DNA of 64,000 nt from Anaeramoeba flamelloides (lineage: Eukaryota; Metamonada; Anaeramoebidae), in NCBI GenBank assembly GCA_027625915.1, contig JANTQA010000048.1, forward strand, positions 4,402,001 through 4,466,000, read 5' to 3'. Numbering within the stretch: the first letter of the stretch is position 1; every line of letters begins with the position of its first letter. The translations under genes were made by a program, and so were the position numbers. A model generated the notes under the pieces. The model had not been told where the DNA came from and did no database searches. It saw only the letters and a list, made by a program, of their open reading frames with translations. Positions 47,101 through 59,091 of the stretch are shown piece after piece.

Positions 47101-50100
47101 TATTTTTTCTATTTTTCTTCATTTTTTTTTTTTATTTGATAATTTTTTCTTTATTTACTTCCTTCTCTCAATAAATAAATAAAAATAAATATTTCTGTAG
47201 ATTTTAAATGAATTTTGTTAAAATAATTCCAATAAATCAAATATACAAATAAAAAAATTTTCATCAATTATTATTTTTTACAAATAATATTTTTAGAAAT
47301 TTTGTAAGTTATTCAGGGATCTTTAAATTATTATATAATGTTTCCAAAACAATTTGAAATAGGAGTCTATGATGAATGTTTTTGTGTAATTTCAGGTTTC
47401 TTGTTCTTATTTTAAATATTTTAAAATTAAAAATCAAAAATATTTTTTTATTTCTTAGAAAATCTTATTGTCGTGTTGGAAATAATATATGAAACTCAAA
47501 AAAATAAAATTTTAAATTTTTTAGAATCAAAAAAAAAAACAAGAATTAAATGAATATTTACTTGAAAAAGATCCTCCACCAAAGATTATTAATTGATCGT
47601 CTATAAAATTTCCAGTATGCCAAGCGCGAGGTCTAGGCTTTAACCCATTCATTTCAATATTATACCAAGTATAAGTATCTGTATCAAAACAATAAAGATC
47701 ATTTAAAAAATTCTATTATTATTAATTAATTTAAATTTTTAATAGATATAATTTGATGATTAATTTTTTTTCTGAAAAAAAAAAAAAAAAAAATATAATA
47801 TATTATATATGTGTGTGTGTGTATGCAGGTATACATGTATGTATATGTATATAGACAGACAGATAGATAGATAGATCGATCTATTTATCTTTAAGAAAAT
47901 TAGTAATTATATTCAATTTAATATTTACTCCTTTTTCTGATCTTCCACCAAAAATCCAAATTTGGTTTTCAATGACTGATGCTGAATGACCAGATCTTTT
48001 TGTTGGTGGATCTCCATATGTTTCTGGATTATTTTTCCAAATATTATCCGAAATAAGATAAAGATGAAGGTCATCAAATCTCATTTTCCCATTTGTACCG
48101 CCAAATAAATAAATAATATCATCAATAATCGACATTGAATGTCCAAATCTTGCACATGGTAAATTATTTTCATTTTTTTTAACTATTGACCATTTCCATT
48201 TTTCTTGTAATTTTAAAGATTTGTTAAAATAATAATGAAAAAATAATGGAATTAATAAAGAATAACAATAATTATAAATCAGAAAAAATTTTCAAAAATA
48301 AATGGTACTTATTTCAAGTAAATATAATTTATCATTAAGAATATCTTCATCTAATCCTTCTTCTTTGCCACCAAACATATAAAAGGAATCATTATAAATA
48401 CATCCCTGTGACCAATTAATTGGCGGTGGTATTTTTCCAATTGTTTTTTTTTGTATCCATCGTGTTTCTGGAAGTACAGCTCTTTTTCTTTTTTCATTTT
48501 CCTTATGGATCGATTCAAAGCTTGATAGCCACATTGTTTTTTCTCTTGATGAATTACAATGGAAATGAAGTGTTCTATTATGTGTTTTCAGATCAAAATC
48601 ATTTGAAACACCTATTTATTATATTGGTAAATAAATAAAAGTTTTTTTTTTTTTTTTAATTTTTATTTTTTTTTGATATTTTTTTTTTTGATTATCTTTT
48701 CTTTAAATTTATATTCACTTTAAAAAAGCAAGACTAAGGGCTCAGTATCATTAAATAATTAAGTCTAATCAAAATTTATATTTATAAAATATAAGAATTT
48801 CTTTTTAAAATTTATTTCAATTTTATAAAAGAGCAAGATATATAATTTGTTGATCAAATTATTTTAAAACTTATATTTCTATTTGAAAGTCGGTATAAAA
48901 AATTGATGTTTTAAAGAATAGTGGAAAAAAAATTAAAATCTCATTTTAAAGTATAAATGCAGTTAGCAATCTTTTTTTTATCATTTTTTTTAGATTATTT
49001 TTTTTTATTGGAAATCTTTTTTTGTAAAGTATTTAGAATTATGTATTTTATTGTTTTATAAACTCTTTTTAAAATAAAAGGGAACAGGAAATTTCAACAA
49101 TTTTTCATAATTGAATCAAATTAATTGTACTATCATTCTAAAATCTAAGAAACTCTTTAAAACATAAAAAAACACTCAACTGAATATTTAAAACTCATTA
49201 AAACAGAACGTTAAAAAATATAATTATATATTTTAAAAATCGATTTTGCCCTTTTATTTTAAATGAGAAATCTCGTTTTGTAAATTGTATGGGGAAAAAA
49301 ATTATAAACCCGAATAAAAACCGTTGAACATGGTGAATTAGGGAAAAGTTCTTTACATTTTATTTATAACTCTTTACAAGTCAAACGTTTGCTCTTTAAA
49401 GTCTCGTTTTCAATATAAACCCGCAATTCATCTGGGTATTTTGTTGGAATTGTTTTTTTCTTTATTTTCTTTTTCTTTGTTTCATATATCAACCCAATAA
49501 TGGTCTTTCTTAATTCCTATATCTAGCTCATTCAAAATCAAACTTAAACTGTTTCCATTTTTATACTGACAGATTATTTTCAAATTGCTTTCTTCTTATC
49601 TTGTTTTTTTTTCATTTTCCAACTGTTCAATATCCATAAATAAAAAAAAATGAAATAATAAATTATTAAAATGAAAATCACCAATAAGTAATTGTCTTAT
49701 AAACAATCAAATTCAATAGTATTGATGATCTGAGAAGTGTACCCTTTTGTTTGAAAAAGAGTTTAATAAGCGTTAATATTATATGAAAATGAATAAACTA
49801 TCGGCAAGGTTTTATCAAAATGAAATTGATAAAAAAATATATTGTTTAAAAAATGTACAAAAGTCGTTTTTTATATTTTAATAGGTGCCTTAAGTCTGGA
49901 ATTGTTGGTAATCTAGTAATTTTGAAAATTTCTTTGAAATTTTTATCAATTTACATTTTTTAAAACAACTTTAACTTTGTTTTCTTTCAAATTAATTAAA
50001 TTGAATATATTTAAAACAATAAAGAGATTTTGTTTATTCGTAAGAAAAAAAAAAAAAAAAAATCTTTAATGCTTTTTAAATATATTTGATTATTCATCCA

Positions 50101-50324
50101 ATTAACATCTTTTGTATATTTAGAAATTCTAACTACAATTTATTACAAAATTAAATGGAATATTCATTTATCTTGTTTTAATATTCACTCGTTATATTAG
50201 GTTAAATTTGATATTATGTTTATTAACAAATCAAAATCTAAAAAGGGTTCGAATGGGGAGTGGTTATGTTTTTTCATAAATATTTATATAAAATTATAAG
50301 TTGATAATAGAATATTATTGTATG

Positions 50325-50361
<37 letters not shown>

Positions 50362-53300
50362 GCAAACAAATTACTTACCTGATAAAGAATCATAATTTTT
50401 TATAACAGTTTTATTTATTGGGAATATTTCTAATGCTACAAATTTTTCTTTTCCTAATTTTGTTGCATAAACAAATATATCTGAAAATAAAATGCCCCAG
50501 CTTTTTTCAGGATTTGGATGATCTTTTTCAATTAGTGATTGTTCTAAAATTAAAGATCTACCAGATTTTATTTCCAAAAGTTCATCAGAATTTTTAATTT
50601 TAATTTGTATAGACATTAATTTCCTAAAATTATCGGTTACAGATTTATTTTTATTTACATGCTCTGCAACAGATTTTAATTTTTCAAGTACTTTTTGAAA
50701 TTCATCTCTTTCTGAATGTGTAGATCTCATGCATTTAATAATTCCCTATTTATAATAAATTTAATAAGACATAAATAATAAGTAAATTTTTGTTAAATTA
50801 ATTTTTAGGGGTATGTGGGTTAAAAAAAAAAAAAAAAAATTAATTAATTAATTGATTGAAATATAAAATCGATTTTAAAAAGATATTTGAGCAATTCAGA
50901 ACTCAAACAATAAATTTAAAAAACTCATAATCGATTTGTTTCAATATATATATATATATATATATTTCGGGAATTATTTTGTTTCCCCATGATTAATTAA
51001 AAAAATATATATTATAGAGTCTTTAAATAAAATGCTCATGTTTTTTAAATTAATTAGATTTTGTATTTAATTTTAAATTTGGAAATATTTTCAAAAAAAT
51101 TTTTGAAATATTATTATTTTTACATTTTTATTTTGATTCAATAAATAACTAGTCCTGATTTAAATAATAAATATAAATGAAAGTTTGAATTGTTACGAAC
51201 ATTAAATTGATCAAATTAGATTTCACGATCATGAAAAAATTTTTGCAAAAAAAAATCAAACATTTGCTAATTTTACACTTTTTGATAACTTCACTTATAA
51301 TAAACACTATTAGTTAATAAAGGATCTTGGATCAAAAAATACTTTTAAAGATATTTAACAATTTAAGTTGGAAAATTCAATTTTACAGTAAGATTTTTTT
51401 TAAATTTAATAGTAAAAAATTTGAATATTTTTATTTACACAGTTAAGAGGTTATAATCATATATTTTAAAAGTATTTTAAATTTAATGGATATCTTTCAA
51501 ACGGATAACCAATTATTTAGACTATTATGAAATTATTTATTAATATAAATTTAAAAAAATCTGTTTTTTTTGATTTTCCGTTAGGTTTTTTTTAATTTTT
51601 GAGATAAACAGAAAATTTAAATAAATTTTCGGTTTATTCCAAAAAGTAAAAAAAACCTAGGACACTCTCAATAATTATCAAGGTAATTTTTTTTCTCTGT
51701 TTCAGTTTTATTAGATGAGTACAATGTTTTCATAACTATTCGTTATTACCTATCAAAGTAAATATCTCCAAGTTGAATTAATCTATAATTCATTCTTCCG
51801 TTTATTTGTAGTTTTTTACCCAAAAAATGCCTTTTTTTCTAGACTAGAGACTTTTCAAAATCGTAGTACTATTAACAACAATAAATACAATAGTCTCATG
51901 AATTTAAAGTTCTGGAATTTTGATTATATTGTGAATAAACTTTATTATTCAAGATGAAAGGTTAAGGAATGGAGTAGTTTTGTCTAATTTTTTTTTTTCA
52001 ATTTTATTTTTTCATACTAGTGTTACTAACAATAAATTTGATCTGATTTTTTTTTTTTGTAATTAATATTAGGAATATTGTTATTCTTAAACTTTTGAAA
52101 TTTATTTGAAATGAATTTTTCTCGTTTTCGTCTTACTTTGTGTTATAAACAAAAATTAAAAAATTGATAATTTTTTTACATTAAAAAGTGAAAAATAAAA
52201 GTTCACCTGTTTGCTGTTATGTTTTTTTAATTTAAGGAATAAAAAGAAAATCAAATAAATTTTCTTTTGATTTCTAAAATTCAAAAAAAAAAATTAGCTA
52301 AGTTTTCCAGGATTTAAGAATTGATTAAATCCAAGATTTTACCCAATTCTTTTAAATTCTAAAAAACGGGCGTTATCTAGCGACTCTGCATCGCTTCCCC
52401 CAAACCCTGATTTGAATAAGAGCTATTGTTGAATCAAGTGAGATATCGAATCTTGTAAATTCTCTCAAGAATTTGATCTGCTCAATAAATTAAAAAGGAT
52501 TTTGTTACAATTCTTATTCGGTGTTGATTTTTACAATAGCCCAATAAAATTCAAATCGGTCATCCAATTTCTTCAAAGAATTAGTGGTTCTATGAAGCAT
52601 AAGCCCGATTTTAAATTAAAATTACACCATGGTGAATTTTTTGACTTTTTAAGAAAATGATATACAATCAAAAAGAAAGTGGTTAAGAATAATCGAACAC
52701 CCGGTTCTGAGTTATAAGTTGGATACTTTACCAGTATTCTATTTAACAGTTCTTTAAAAAATTGAATTTTTTTTTTTGAAATGATTTACTCTGTCGGCAC
52801 TTTTAGTTATATTTAATTGGTTTTTTTGACATTTTTTTAAAAAATTATGATGAATTCTTTGTTCTTTTTTTTCTTTTTCTTGATCTTTTTTATTATTTGA
52901 AAATGTTTTTGATTTTTGAAAAGAATTTGTTTTGGAATCCAATTTTTGATTTCTAAAAATTTCTTAATGGAAAATTTATTTATTTTTCAATTTATCTTAA
53001 ATTCTGGAAGTTATCTCAACATATTTAAATTTTCCCTATTGGATTATTATCTTTAACTATTGATTCAATATTCGTCAGTAAAACTGCTCAAATGATAGAT
53101 TGGTTTGTATTGTGAAAAATAAGCAATTTAAGAGTTCTAAAAAATTTTATTTTAACTATAATTTTTAAAGATTTTACCTGAATAAAAAAAGTTTTTTATA
53201 ACATGTTATAAATGTGTTGTAAAGGTGTTTTTAGAAAAAATCATCCTTGAAGAAAAAAAATAGAGAATTCAATAAATAAATACAGAAATTAGAAATAAAA

Positions 53301-56300
53301 AAAAGAAAAAGAAAAAGAAAGAAAGAAAGGAAGGAAATGGTAATACTTCAATTAAAAGCACATATCTTGGAATTCTTTGAACGGGTGCTATAAGAAGGTC
53401 AAAAATTGTTTTCCCTTCCAAAACCCGCAATTTGTTTGTTTTTTTTAAAAAATTTGAAAATTTGCTACTTTTTTTGATCATATAATGTAATGATTCCAAA
53501 GCAGAATCATAATTGCTAATAAAAACAGAATACAGTTTTAAAAATGGTACAAAATTATTCCAAATATCAGTCCACTTCAGGGTTGTTATATCGCTTTTTC
53601 TTTTTTCAAGGTTAAGATACAAGTTTTGATTTAATTTATAAATCAGAACAATGTTGTTAAATATTTTATCAATTTGTTCTGAATTTAGGATTTTTTTATC
53701 TTTTATTGGATGCAAAAATTCCTATAAATGTTTTTTTTTGTTTTTTTATTTATTTTTTTTTTTTTTTTTTGGCGAAGAAATCAATAATAATTAAATCCAA
53801 ACAATATTGGATATTTTGTGAAAAAATAGTTATAAAATAAATTTCAATATTTATAAGAAAATTAATAAAATTATTTATATTTAATGGTATATTGTCAAAG
53901 TGGCAATTTTAATTGTAGGATAAAACGTAACCATTCTTATGGAACAAGTAAAAATACATTTTTGATTTTTTGTAAATTTATTTCTTAATATTTTTAATTA
54001 ATTCAGAAATTTTAGATTTAAAAATCTCCTTGATTTCTCAGAATATTATTAAATTTTATAACTTTTTGTTATTCGAAAAAAAAATCGGATAATTAAAATA
54101 AAAGCATTTAAGAATATAAACCTAATTTTTAAAATAATATTCATTGGGGTTACCTTATTCCTTATGTTTCTTTTTATTTTCTTTTTCTTTTTCTTTTTTT
54201 ATGATATCATAAAAAAAGAGGAATATTACATTTTAATTATTAAAATTTGGCATTGTGCTTCGCCTTGAAGAAACAACTTTATCAAGTTAACTTTTTATTT
54301 ATTTTGTTTGTTTGTGTATTTATGTGTTCTGGTTTGATTTTCCGTTTTTTCTTTTTATTTGGATTGGAATGAATGAAATATATTCAACGTATTTCTCATT
54401 ATTGGGCTGGATTAAAATCCTCTTGATAGTTAAAGTTATAACTCTCCCCTTCTGGCAGAGAAGGATTATCTTGATTTGTATCAAAGGGTGGTATCCCAAT
54501 CTGGGCATTTTCGCATTCTAGAATAGTACACCCAGGTGCACCATTTCATCTATAAACACATTTAATATTCAAAATAGTTTGTTAATTCTTCTTTTTATTT
54601 TTTTTTTTTTCTGAAAAGTCAAATAAGTTGACCTGATATGAAATATGATTTTTTTGATTTGAAAATGGTTTGGTAATTTAAGCATATTATTTTTTTACAT
54701 TCAAAAAATTAATTTGTGTAATACCTGAAATTTGAAATAATCAAATCTCCAAATAGGCACACCCACTCACGTATACTCGAATGGAAAAGTAGAATAGAAC
54801 TCGACCTGTATATGATACTAAAGGGGAAAGACAATTTCATCAATACCTCAAAATCGCTAGACTTTTAGAATCGAGCAAAAGATTTAAAAATGGTTGAAAT
54901 GAAGAATGTTGGCTGGGAAAACATAGAGAAATATGAACAAAGGAAATTAAAATTAGACTCGCTTTAGGCCAAATGGTGAAAAAAAAAAATAGAATCCTCA
55001 CAAGAAGATGAAAACTGAATATTGAAAATAAATCTTAAAATCAGCCAATTTCCGATAGAGCTTAGGGTCAAAAGGACCATGCCTAAACGTGATATCATCA
55101 ACAACTCTATTCAAACCAAAATCTTTTACAAATGGTTTGGATGGATTGTACACAAATGGGGAAAGGGTGTAAACTCCAAAATATAATCATGTTGTTACAA
55201 AAAAAATTGGTGATGTCGATCACTTCGTCTGGGGAGGCAAAAAATACGAAAAAGATTAGAAACCAATGTGAAAAAAAAAACCTCAAAAAAATGAAAAGAT
55301 TTTGACTTTCAGATTATTGACAATGAATAAGTAGATGAAAAGTAGATGAATTGCAGACGAAAATGAACGCAAAAGAAATGTATGACATTACTATTAGAAT
55401 GTTTCTTGATCAATATGACTCACCAGGTTATAATGCGAAAAGGAGCACAAATTCAAAAAAATTTGAATCATATAGTTACAGGAAAATTCATCTAAATTCC
55501 AATAACTCGAAACATTTTTCTTATCTATTTTTAAATTCTTTATTTATTTCTATTCTTTGTTTTTTTATTTTTTATTTATTCTTCATTTTTTACTCTTTAT
55601 TTTTTTTTTTGTAAACTCTTTAATTAAACTTTATTTTCGAAAACTAAAATTAATTTTGAAATGATTTTAATAACTGGGTTTATCCACCCTTTGAATTAGA
55701 AGTTGCGTATTTAGCTGCTTCATAATTCTCTCTTTAATAGGTATCGTGTTTCATCTAATCCTTAACAATAAATCCAAAATTGCCTAAAATTTTTGATACA
55801 TTACAAAATTCGCAGAATTAATTGTTTATATTAATAGATTAATAGAAACCAGAAATTGAAAATTAAAATACTTCAAGATACATTTTTTAATTTAATAAAT
55901 ATAATAATATTCACAGCCAAAAAGTTAATTAAATTGAAATGCCCATTAAATATATATTTAAAACTTTGAAACTGTCTATAGTTATATTTGTATCAGAAAC
56001 TCAAAAGTGGTTTTAAGTTTCGATAATTTGTATAATTTTGTTTCACGTATTTGAATAATAAATGGGAAAAAATTTTCACTTGAATTTCCTCCCTTTTTTT
56101 ACCCAATCAAAGTCAAAGAAATAAATTGCAATTTGATCTATATTTAAACCATTTTCCAGTCAAAGTGGCCCAGTTGTAGCAATGGGTATGGGTTGCATGT
56201 GTTTAAAGGGTTTGAATGGGGATCAGAAGAAAAAAATTTAATTTGGAAATTTCAAAATGAAACCATTTTTTCACATTTTTGTTTTTTTTTTTTGTTTTTT

Positions 56301-57833
56301 TTTTGACAAGAATTAATTCATTTACAATTTTTTTTTTTATTGCAAGATCGATAGTCGCTTGGTAAAAACGTGTTATTTTAATGTTATTGAAACTGTGAAA
56401 ATGATTGTAGAAAAATGATTTTGATTTCTATTGGAATTTTATTGGATCTTCAATAGGAGATCAAAATGAAAATTGTTGTTTTGCTCAATGAGATTACTTC
56501 AGAATTTTCATTTAACTATTTCAAATAGAGACCACAAATCTCAACCCACTTGTTTTAGGACTTGATTTCTAAAAGAAAAGTATTAAAAATGAAGTAAAAA
56601 ATGTTTCCTATTTATTATTCAAATACCATTAAAAGATCAAAACTAAAATTATTTGTTTTTCTCAATAGTTCCTCTAAGAATTTTGGGTTTTTCAATTTTT
56701 AAGAAAATCTATTGATTTATTACTTTTATTTCATTCAGAGAGATCAGCTATTCTTGATGGTTATTTTTCTACTTTTTTCTTATTTGTTCTTCAAAGCTCA
56801 TTTATAAAAAACAATTGATATTTGTAAAAAAATGTTGGTGCCTTTGACAGAAACAAACTTCATTTGCTTGTTCACTTTTTAGTATGCCTATTATGGGATG
56901 AACCAACAAGCATAAATGAAACAAATTTAAGTTGAAAAAAACGACAGACAAAAAGACAGAAACACTACAGTTGCTTTAAAAAAGCTCGTTCCAAAAGATT
57001 TATAAATTGTAGATCAAATTGGTTGGCTCTCTGGTTGAAGCAGTTTGAGTATCACTTTTAGCCCACACTATTTTGAAGCATCAAAAATTTTTTTAATTTC
57101 CAAAAGAAAAATGGAACTTTGGTTGACCTTACTTGAGAAAAAAATCGAATTATTAAGAAAAATGGTTCGGTTACAAATGTTGGGAAAATTGTCCTTTTTT
57201 GGAATTTAACATTATAAAAAGTCAAGACTCAGAGTTTTAATTCTCATTTAGAATCGAGCCAAACACAAACTAGGTTCCTTTTTTTTCCTCAAAAAATTTT
57301 TGAGTAAAAATAACTTGGATCATTTTCCGAAAAACATCTCTTCAAAATCTGTTATTTGTTGCAAAAATAAAAAGATTTTCATGGGATTGTGTTTGTTTTT
57401 TGTTTGTCAAAATTTAATAAATATTATTTCATGAAGAGAGCTCATTCGTTGTCTTAAAGGTGAAGGTTGTGTTTGAAAATAAAAAATTTTTTGTTTTTTT
57501 GTTTCTTTTGAGGTTTGTTGGGAAATTTCGATATGAAAAAAAAGAAAAAAGAAAATCATACATGAATTAGATGTAAGAGTTGCTCAATATAAGATTTTTC
57601 TGTTTCAATGATTTCATTAATTAAAAATCTTCGTTTTAGTGGCTTTGAAAAAGTCGCTATTTGAAAAGAAAAAAAACAAGGAAGGAAATTTTTAAAAAAA
57701 AAAAAAAAAATTTAATATCCAAAAAGAAAAAACACTAACCTCCTTTTATTAGTTTACGATCCAAAAAGCCTCTTGTTAGATTTTGGATTAACAAAATAGA
57801 TTGTTTTTTCTTTAAATTTGATGTTTCAGTCAT
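44150..57833 (-). CDS. RhoGEF (DH-PH) with C-terminal kelch propeller (8 exons, 982 aa)
   Basis: Exons on -: 57833-57740, 57656-57562, 53721-53347, 50745-50379, 48611-48309, 48203-47929, 47712-47562, 45438-44150. Total 2949 nt, and phases agree at all seven joins. DH domain ~42-225: INEIIETEKSYIEQLL, then FLHPIKDKKILNSEQID across a 3.8-kb intron, PVQRIPRYVLLIE, and ERDEFQKVLEKLKSVAEHV. PH ~230-345. Kelch blades ~365-640 (FYMFGGKEE, IIYLFGGTNG, IWIFGGRSE, LIIFGGGSF, LWLIGGVAA, VLVFGGEL). Then a ~340-residue Lys/Asn/Ser-rich basic tail. DH-PH proteins load GTP onto Rho/Rac GTPases; the kelch part probably tethers to actin or a partner (inferred). The start ATG at 57833 follows a possible acceptor (TTCTAG at 57852-57847), so a further 5' exon may exist. 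The exon 6 acceptor (ACAAG) is non-TAG and less certain. Confidence 0.93.
45439..47561 (-). other. Intron 7 of the RhoGEF gene
   Basis: 2123 bp, donor GTAAAT, acceptor GAATAG. It carries the best-preserved Tc1/mariner-like MITE copy (45705-46241). The remainder is A/T-rich without recognisable genes. Confidence 0.8.
45705..46241. mobile_element. Tc1/mariner-like MITE, ATTCCAAAAATTTGGACA family, best copy
   Basis: The left end is TAAACCCCATTCCAAAAATT then TGGACACA; the right end is TGTGTCCAAATTTTTGGAAT then CTAGTTTA. These are inverses over about 30 bp apart from three bases. The interior matches 61880-62413 closely: ACATTTAAGTTACCTAGTAT, GATCAAATGATAAGATA, GAAATGAAAACAAAAAC. No transposase frame. 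It lies in RhoGEF intron 7. Confidence 0.85.
47766..47885. repeat. Compound microsatellite in RhoGEF intron 6
   Basis: An A run is followed by TATA, (TG)n, ATGTATGTATAT and (GATA/GACA)n, ending in a GATCGATC palindrome. It sits a few dozen bases inside the intron from the exon at 47929. Confidence 0.9.
48612..50378 (-). other. Intron 4 of the RhoGEF gene
   Basis: 1767 bp, donor GTAAGT, acceptor AATAG. It contains A runs (50045-50060, 50337-50361). I recognise no repeat family member or gene in it. Confidence 0.75.
51575..51665. repeat. Hairpin repeat family, copy
   Basis: GTTAGGTTTTTTTTAATTTT at the left is opposed by AAAGTAAAAAAAACCTAGGA at the right, around ATAAACAGAAAATTT and its inverse. 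Confidence 0.7.
52205..52375. repeat. Hairpin repeat family, copy next to SINE C
   Basis: Two palindromes, ATGTTTTTTTAATTTAAGGA against its inverse, then TTTTCCAGGATTTAAGAATT against AATTCTTTTAAATTCTAAAA. It lies directly beyond the 3' end of SINE copy C, and a small GCGATGCAGAGTCGC hairpin (52378-52392) lies between them. Confidence 0.65.
52430..52745 (-). mobile_element. tRNA-derived SINE, copy C
   Basis: On -, the head reads CTGGTAAAGTATCCAACTTA then TAACTCAGAACC and a B-box GGTGTTCGATTATTC, and ends CTTAACCAC before the body. The body is nearly identical to copy B across the CGGGCTTATGCTTCATAGAA block and beyond. It lies in intron 3 of the RhoGEF gene, same strand. Confidence 0.75.
54740..55500 (+). 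pseudogene. Decayed coding-like sequence of unknown origin
   Basis: This patch is richer in G and C than the intron around it. It reads like protein in several short frames on +, none of which matches a family I know. It looks like an old, multiply broken gene or mobile-element remnant inserted in intron 2 of the RhoGEF gene. I cannot assign an element class. Confidence 0.35.
56141..56876. repeat. Dispersed direct repeat R2, copy 2
   Basis: Counterpart of 38191-38720. It is about 200 bp longer, mostly because of a segment at about 56510-56660 that is absent from copy 1, so one copy has gained an insert or the other a deletion. Confidence 0.85.
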
Positions 57834-58912
57834 AAGATCAGAAGCACTAGAAATCAAATCCAAAAAAATGTTTTAACTTTTTTTGAAGGTATTTGTTATT
57901 TTTCAAAATTATTAAGCAATTTAACAGAAAAGTTGCCAACTAGTAAATATTTTTATTTGGGATTTTCTCTTTTTTCTCTGTATTTTTGGAAATAAAATCA
58001 AATCAAAAACTAATTTCGAACATTCAAAGTCCTGATTTCATTTCTCAACATTTTACCTAAAACTGGACACACACTTAATGAATTTCTTTTTGTCACAAAA
58101 ACAAATCATTTCAGATTTGGCTATTTGGAAAAACTTTGGTTATTTTTTTTGAATTTGTCTGAAAGGAAATATTTACAAATTGAAATAAACAAATAAGGTT
58201 GAAGAAAACACATCTAAAATTCGAAGTAATTCAAAGTTTGGCATTTGTATTTGAATTTTAAAGAAAAAAAGAAATTTTCATTTATCATTTAATATGTAAA
58301 AATATGAGTCGTATTTCCTTTTATTTTTAATGAAACATTGGTGATTTAAAAATTGGTCTTTTGTTTTTGTTAAAACCCTTTTGAAAATTTTCGAAAATTG
58401 AATTAAAATTCGAAAAGACAAATTGTTTATTTTTTATTCTGTCAAGTCAATTTGTAGTTCACAACTAAAAAAAATATAAGTTGATATATTTCGTTGTGTT
58501 TTGATTATTAAATCTCATGTTGTTATCAGGTTTAGAATTTAAATTGGTAGAATTTCCTTCCGGTTAATATTGAAACAATCTGATAATCTTTTTTTTTGGA
58601 TTATTCAAATCAGATCTTAAAAAACATAATGAAATAATTGAATAAAAAAATCGAATAAGAATCAATTAACTCACTTCAGTTTAAGATAGAAAAGACTGAT
58701 AAAATCCAATAAAAGTATCAAAATTATGCTTCATTTTTCATTCTACAAATTTTTTTACACAAGTTTTGAATAAATCATTTTATTAGTTGAAATGAAAACC
58801 AACTTTGGAAAATTAGTTGATCCTTCAAAATATTGTTTATCAAGAGCTGTTTTAAGAGTAGAGATATAAGATTTCAAAAAAGGAATTACTCTTTTGTTTG
58901 AATTTATTGGTA

Positions 58913-59091
58913 TTAAGGGACTAATCTCTATTAAATTTTTTTCTCTAAATCGAAGAGAGATGGAGAAAAATTTTTGCCAATTACTTAGATTTGATAAACT
59001 CTGTTTATTTTCAATATTTTACATATTTTTAGACAAGGAATCCATATTTAGAAGTTGGTAAAAAAAATAATAATAGATACTAGCCCCTTAA
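58913..59091. mobile_element. piggyBac-like MITE with TTAA flanks, copy 2
   Basis: 179 bp from TTAAGGGACTAATCTCTATT to AGATACTAGCCCCTTAA. It aligns along its whole length with 41382-41564, and both copies end exactly at TTAA. Confidence 0.8.

Larger units (their letters stand above)
50746..53346 (-). other. Intron 3 of the RhoGEF gene
   Basis: 2601 bp, donor GTATTA, acceptor AAATAG. It contains a SINE (52430-52745, sense to the gene) and two hairpin-repeat copies (51575-51665, 52205-52375). A short Lys-rich open frame on - at 52754-52942 is not required by the DH fold, and I leave it out. Confidence 0.8.
53722..57561 (-). other. Intron 2 of the RhoGEF gene
   Basis: 3840 bp, the longest intron in the window, donor GTATGA and acceptor ATTTATAG, splitting the DH domain near its first helix. 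It contains a compositionally different patch (54740-55500) and dispersed repeat R2 copy 2 (56141-56876). Confidence 0.85.

Noticed and set aside
52754-52942. Lys-rich open frame on - in RhoGEF intron 3 as an extra exon
   Set aside because: The exon 3 to exon 4 join already gives an unbroken DH domain with correct phase; this segment would interrupt it.
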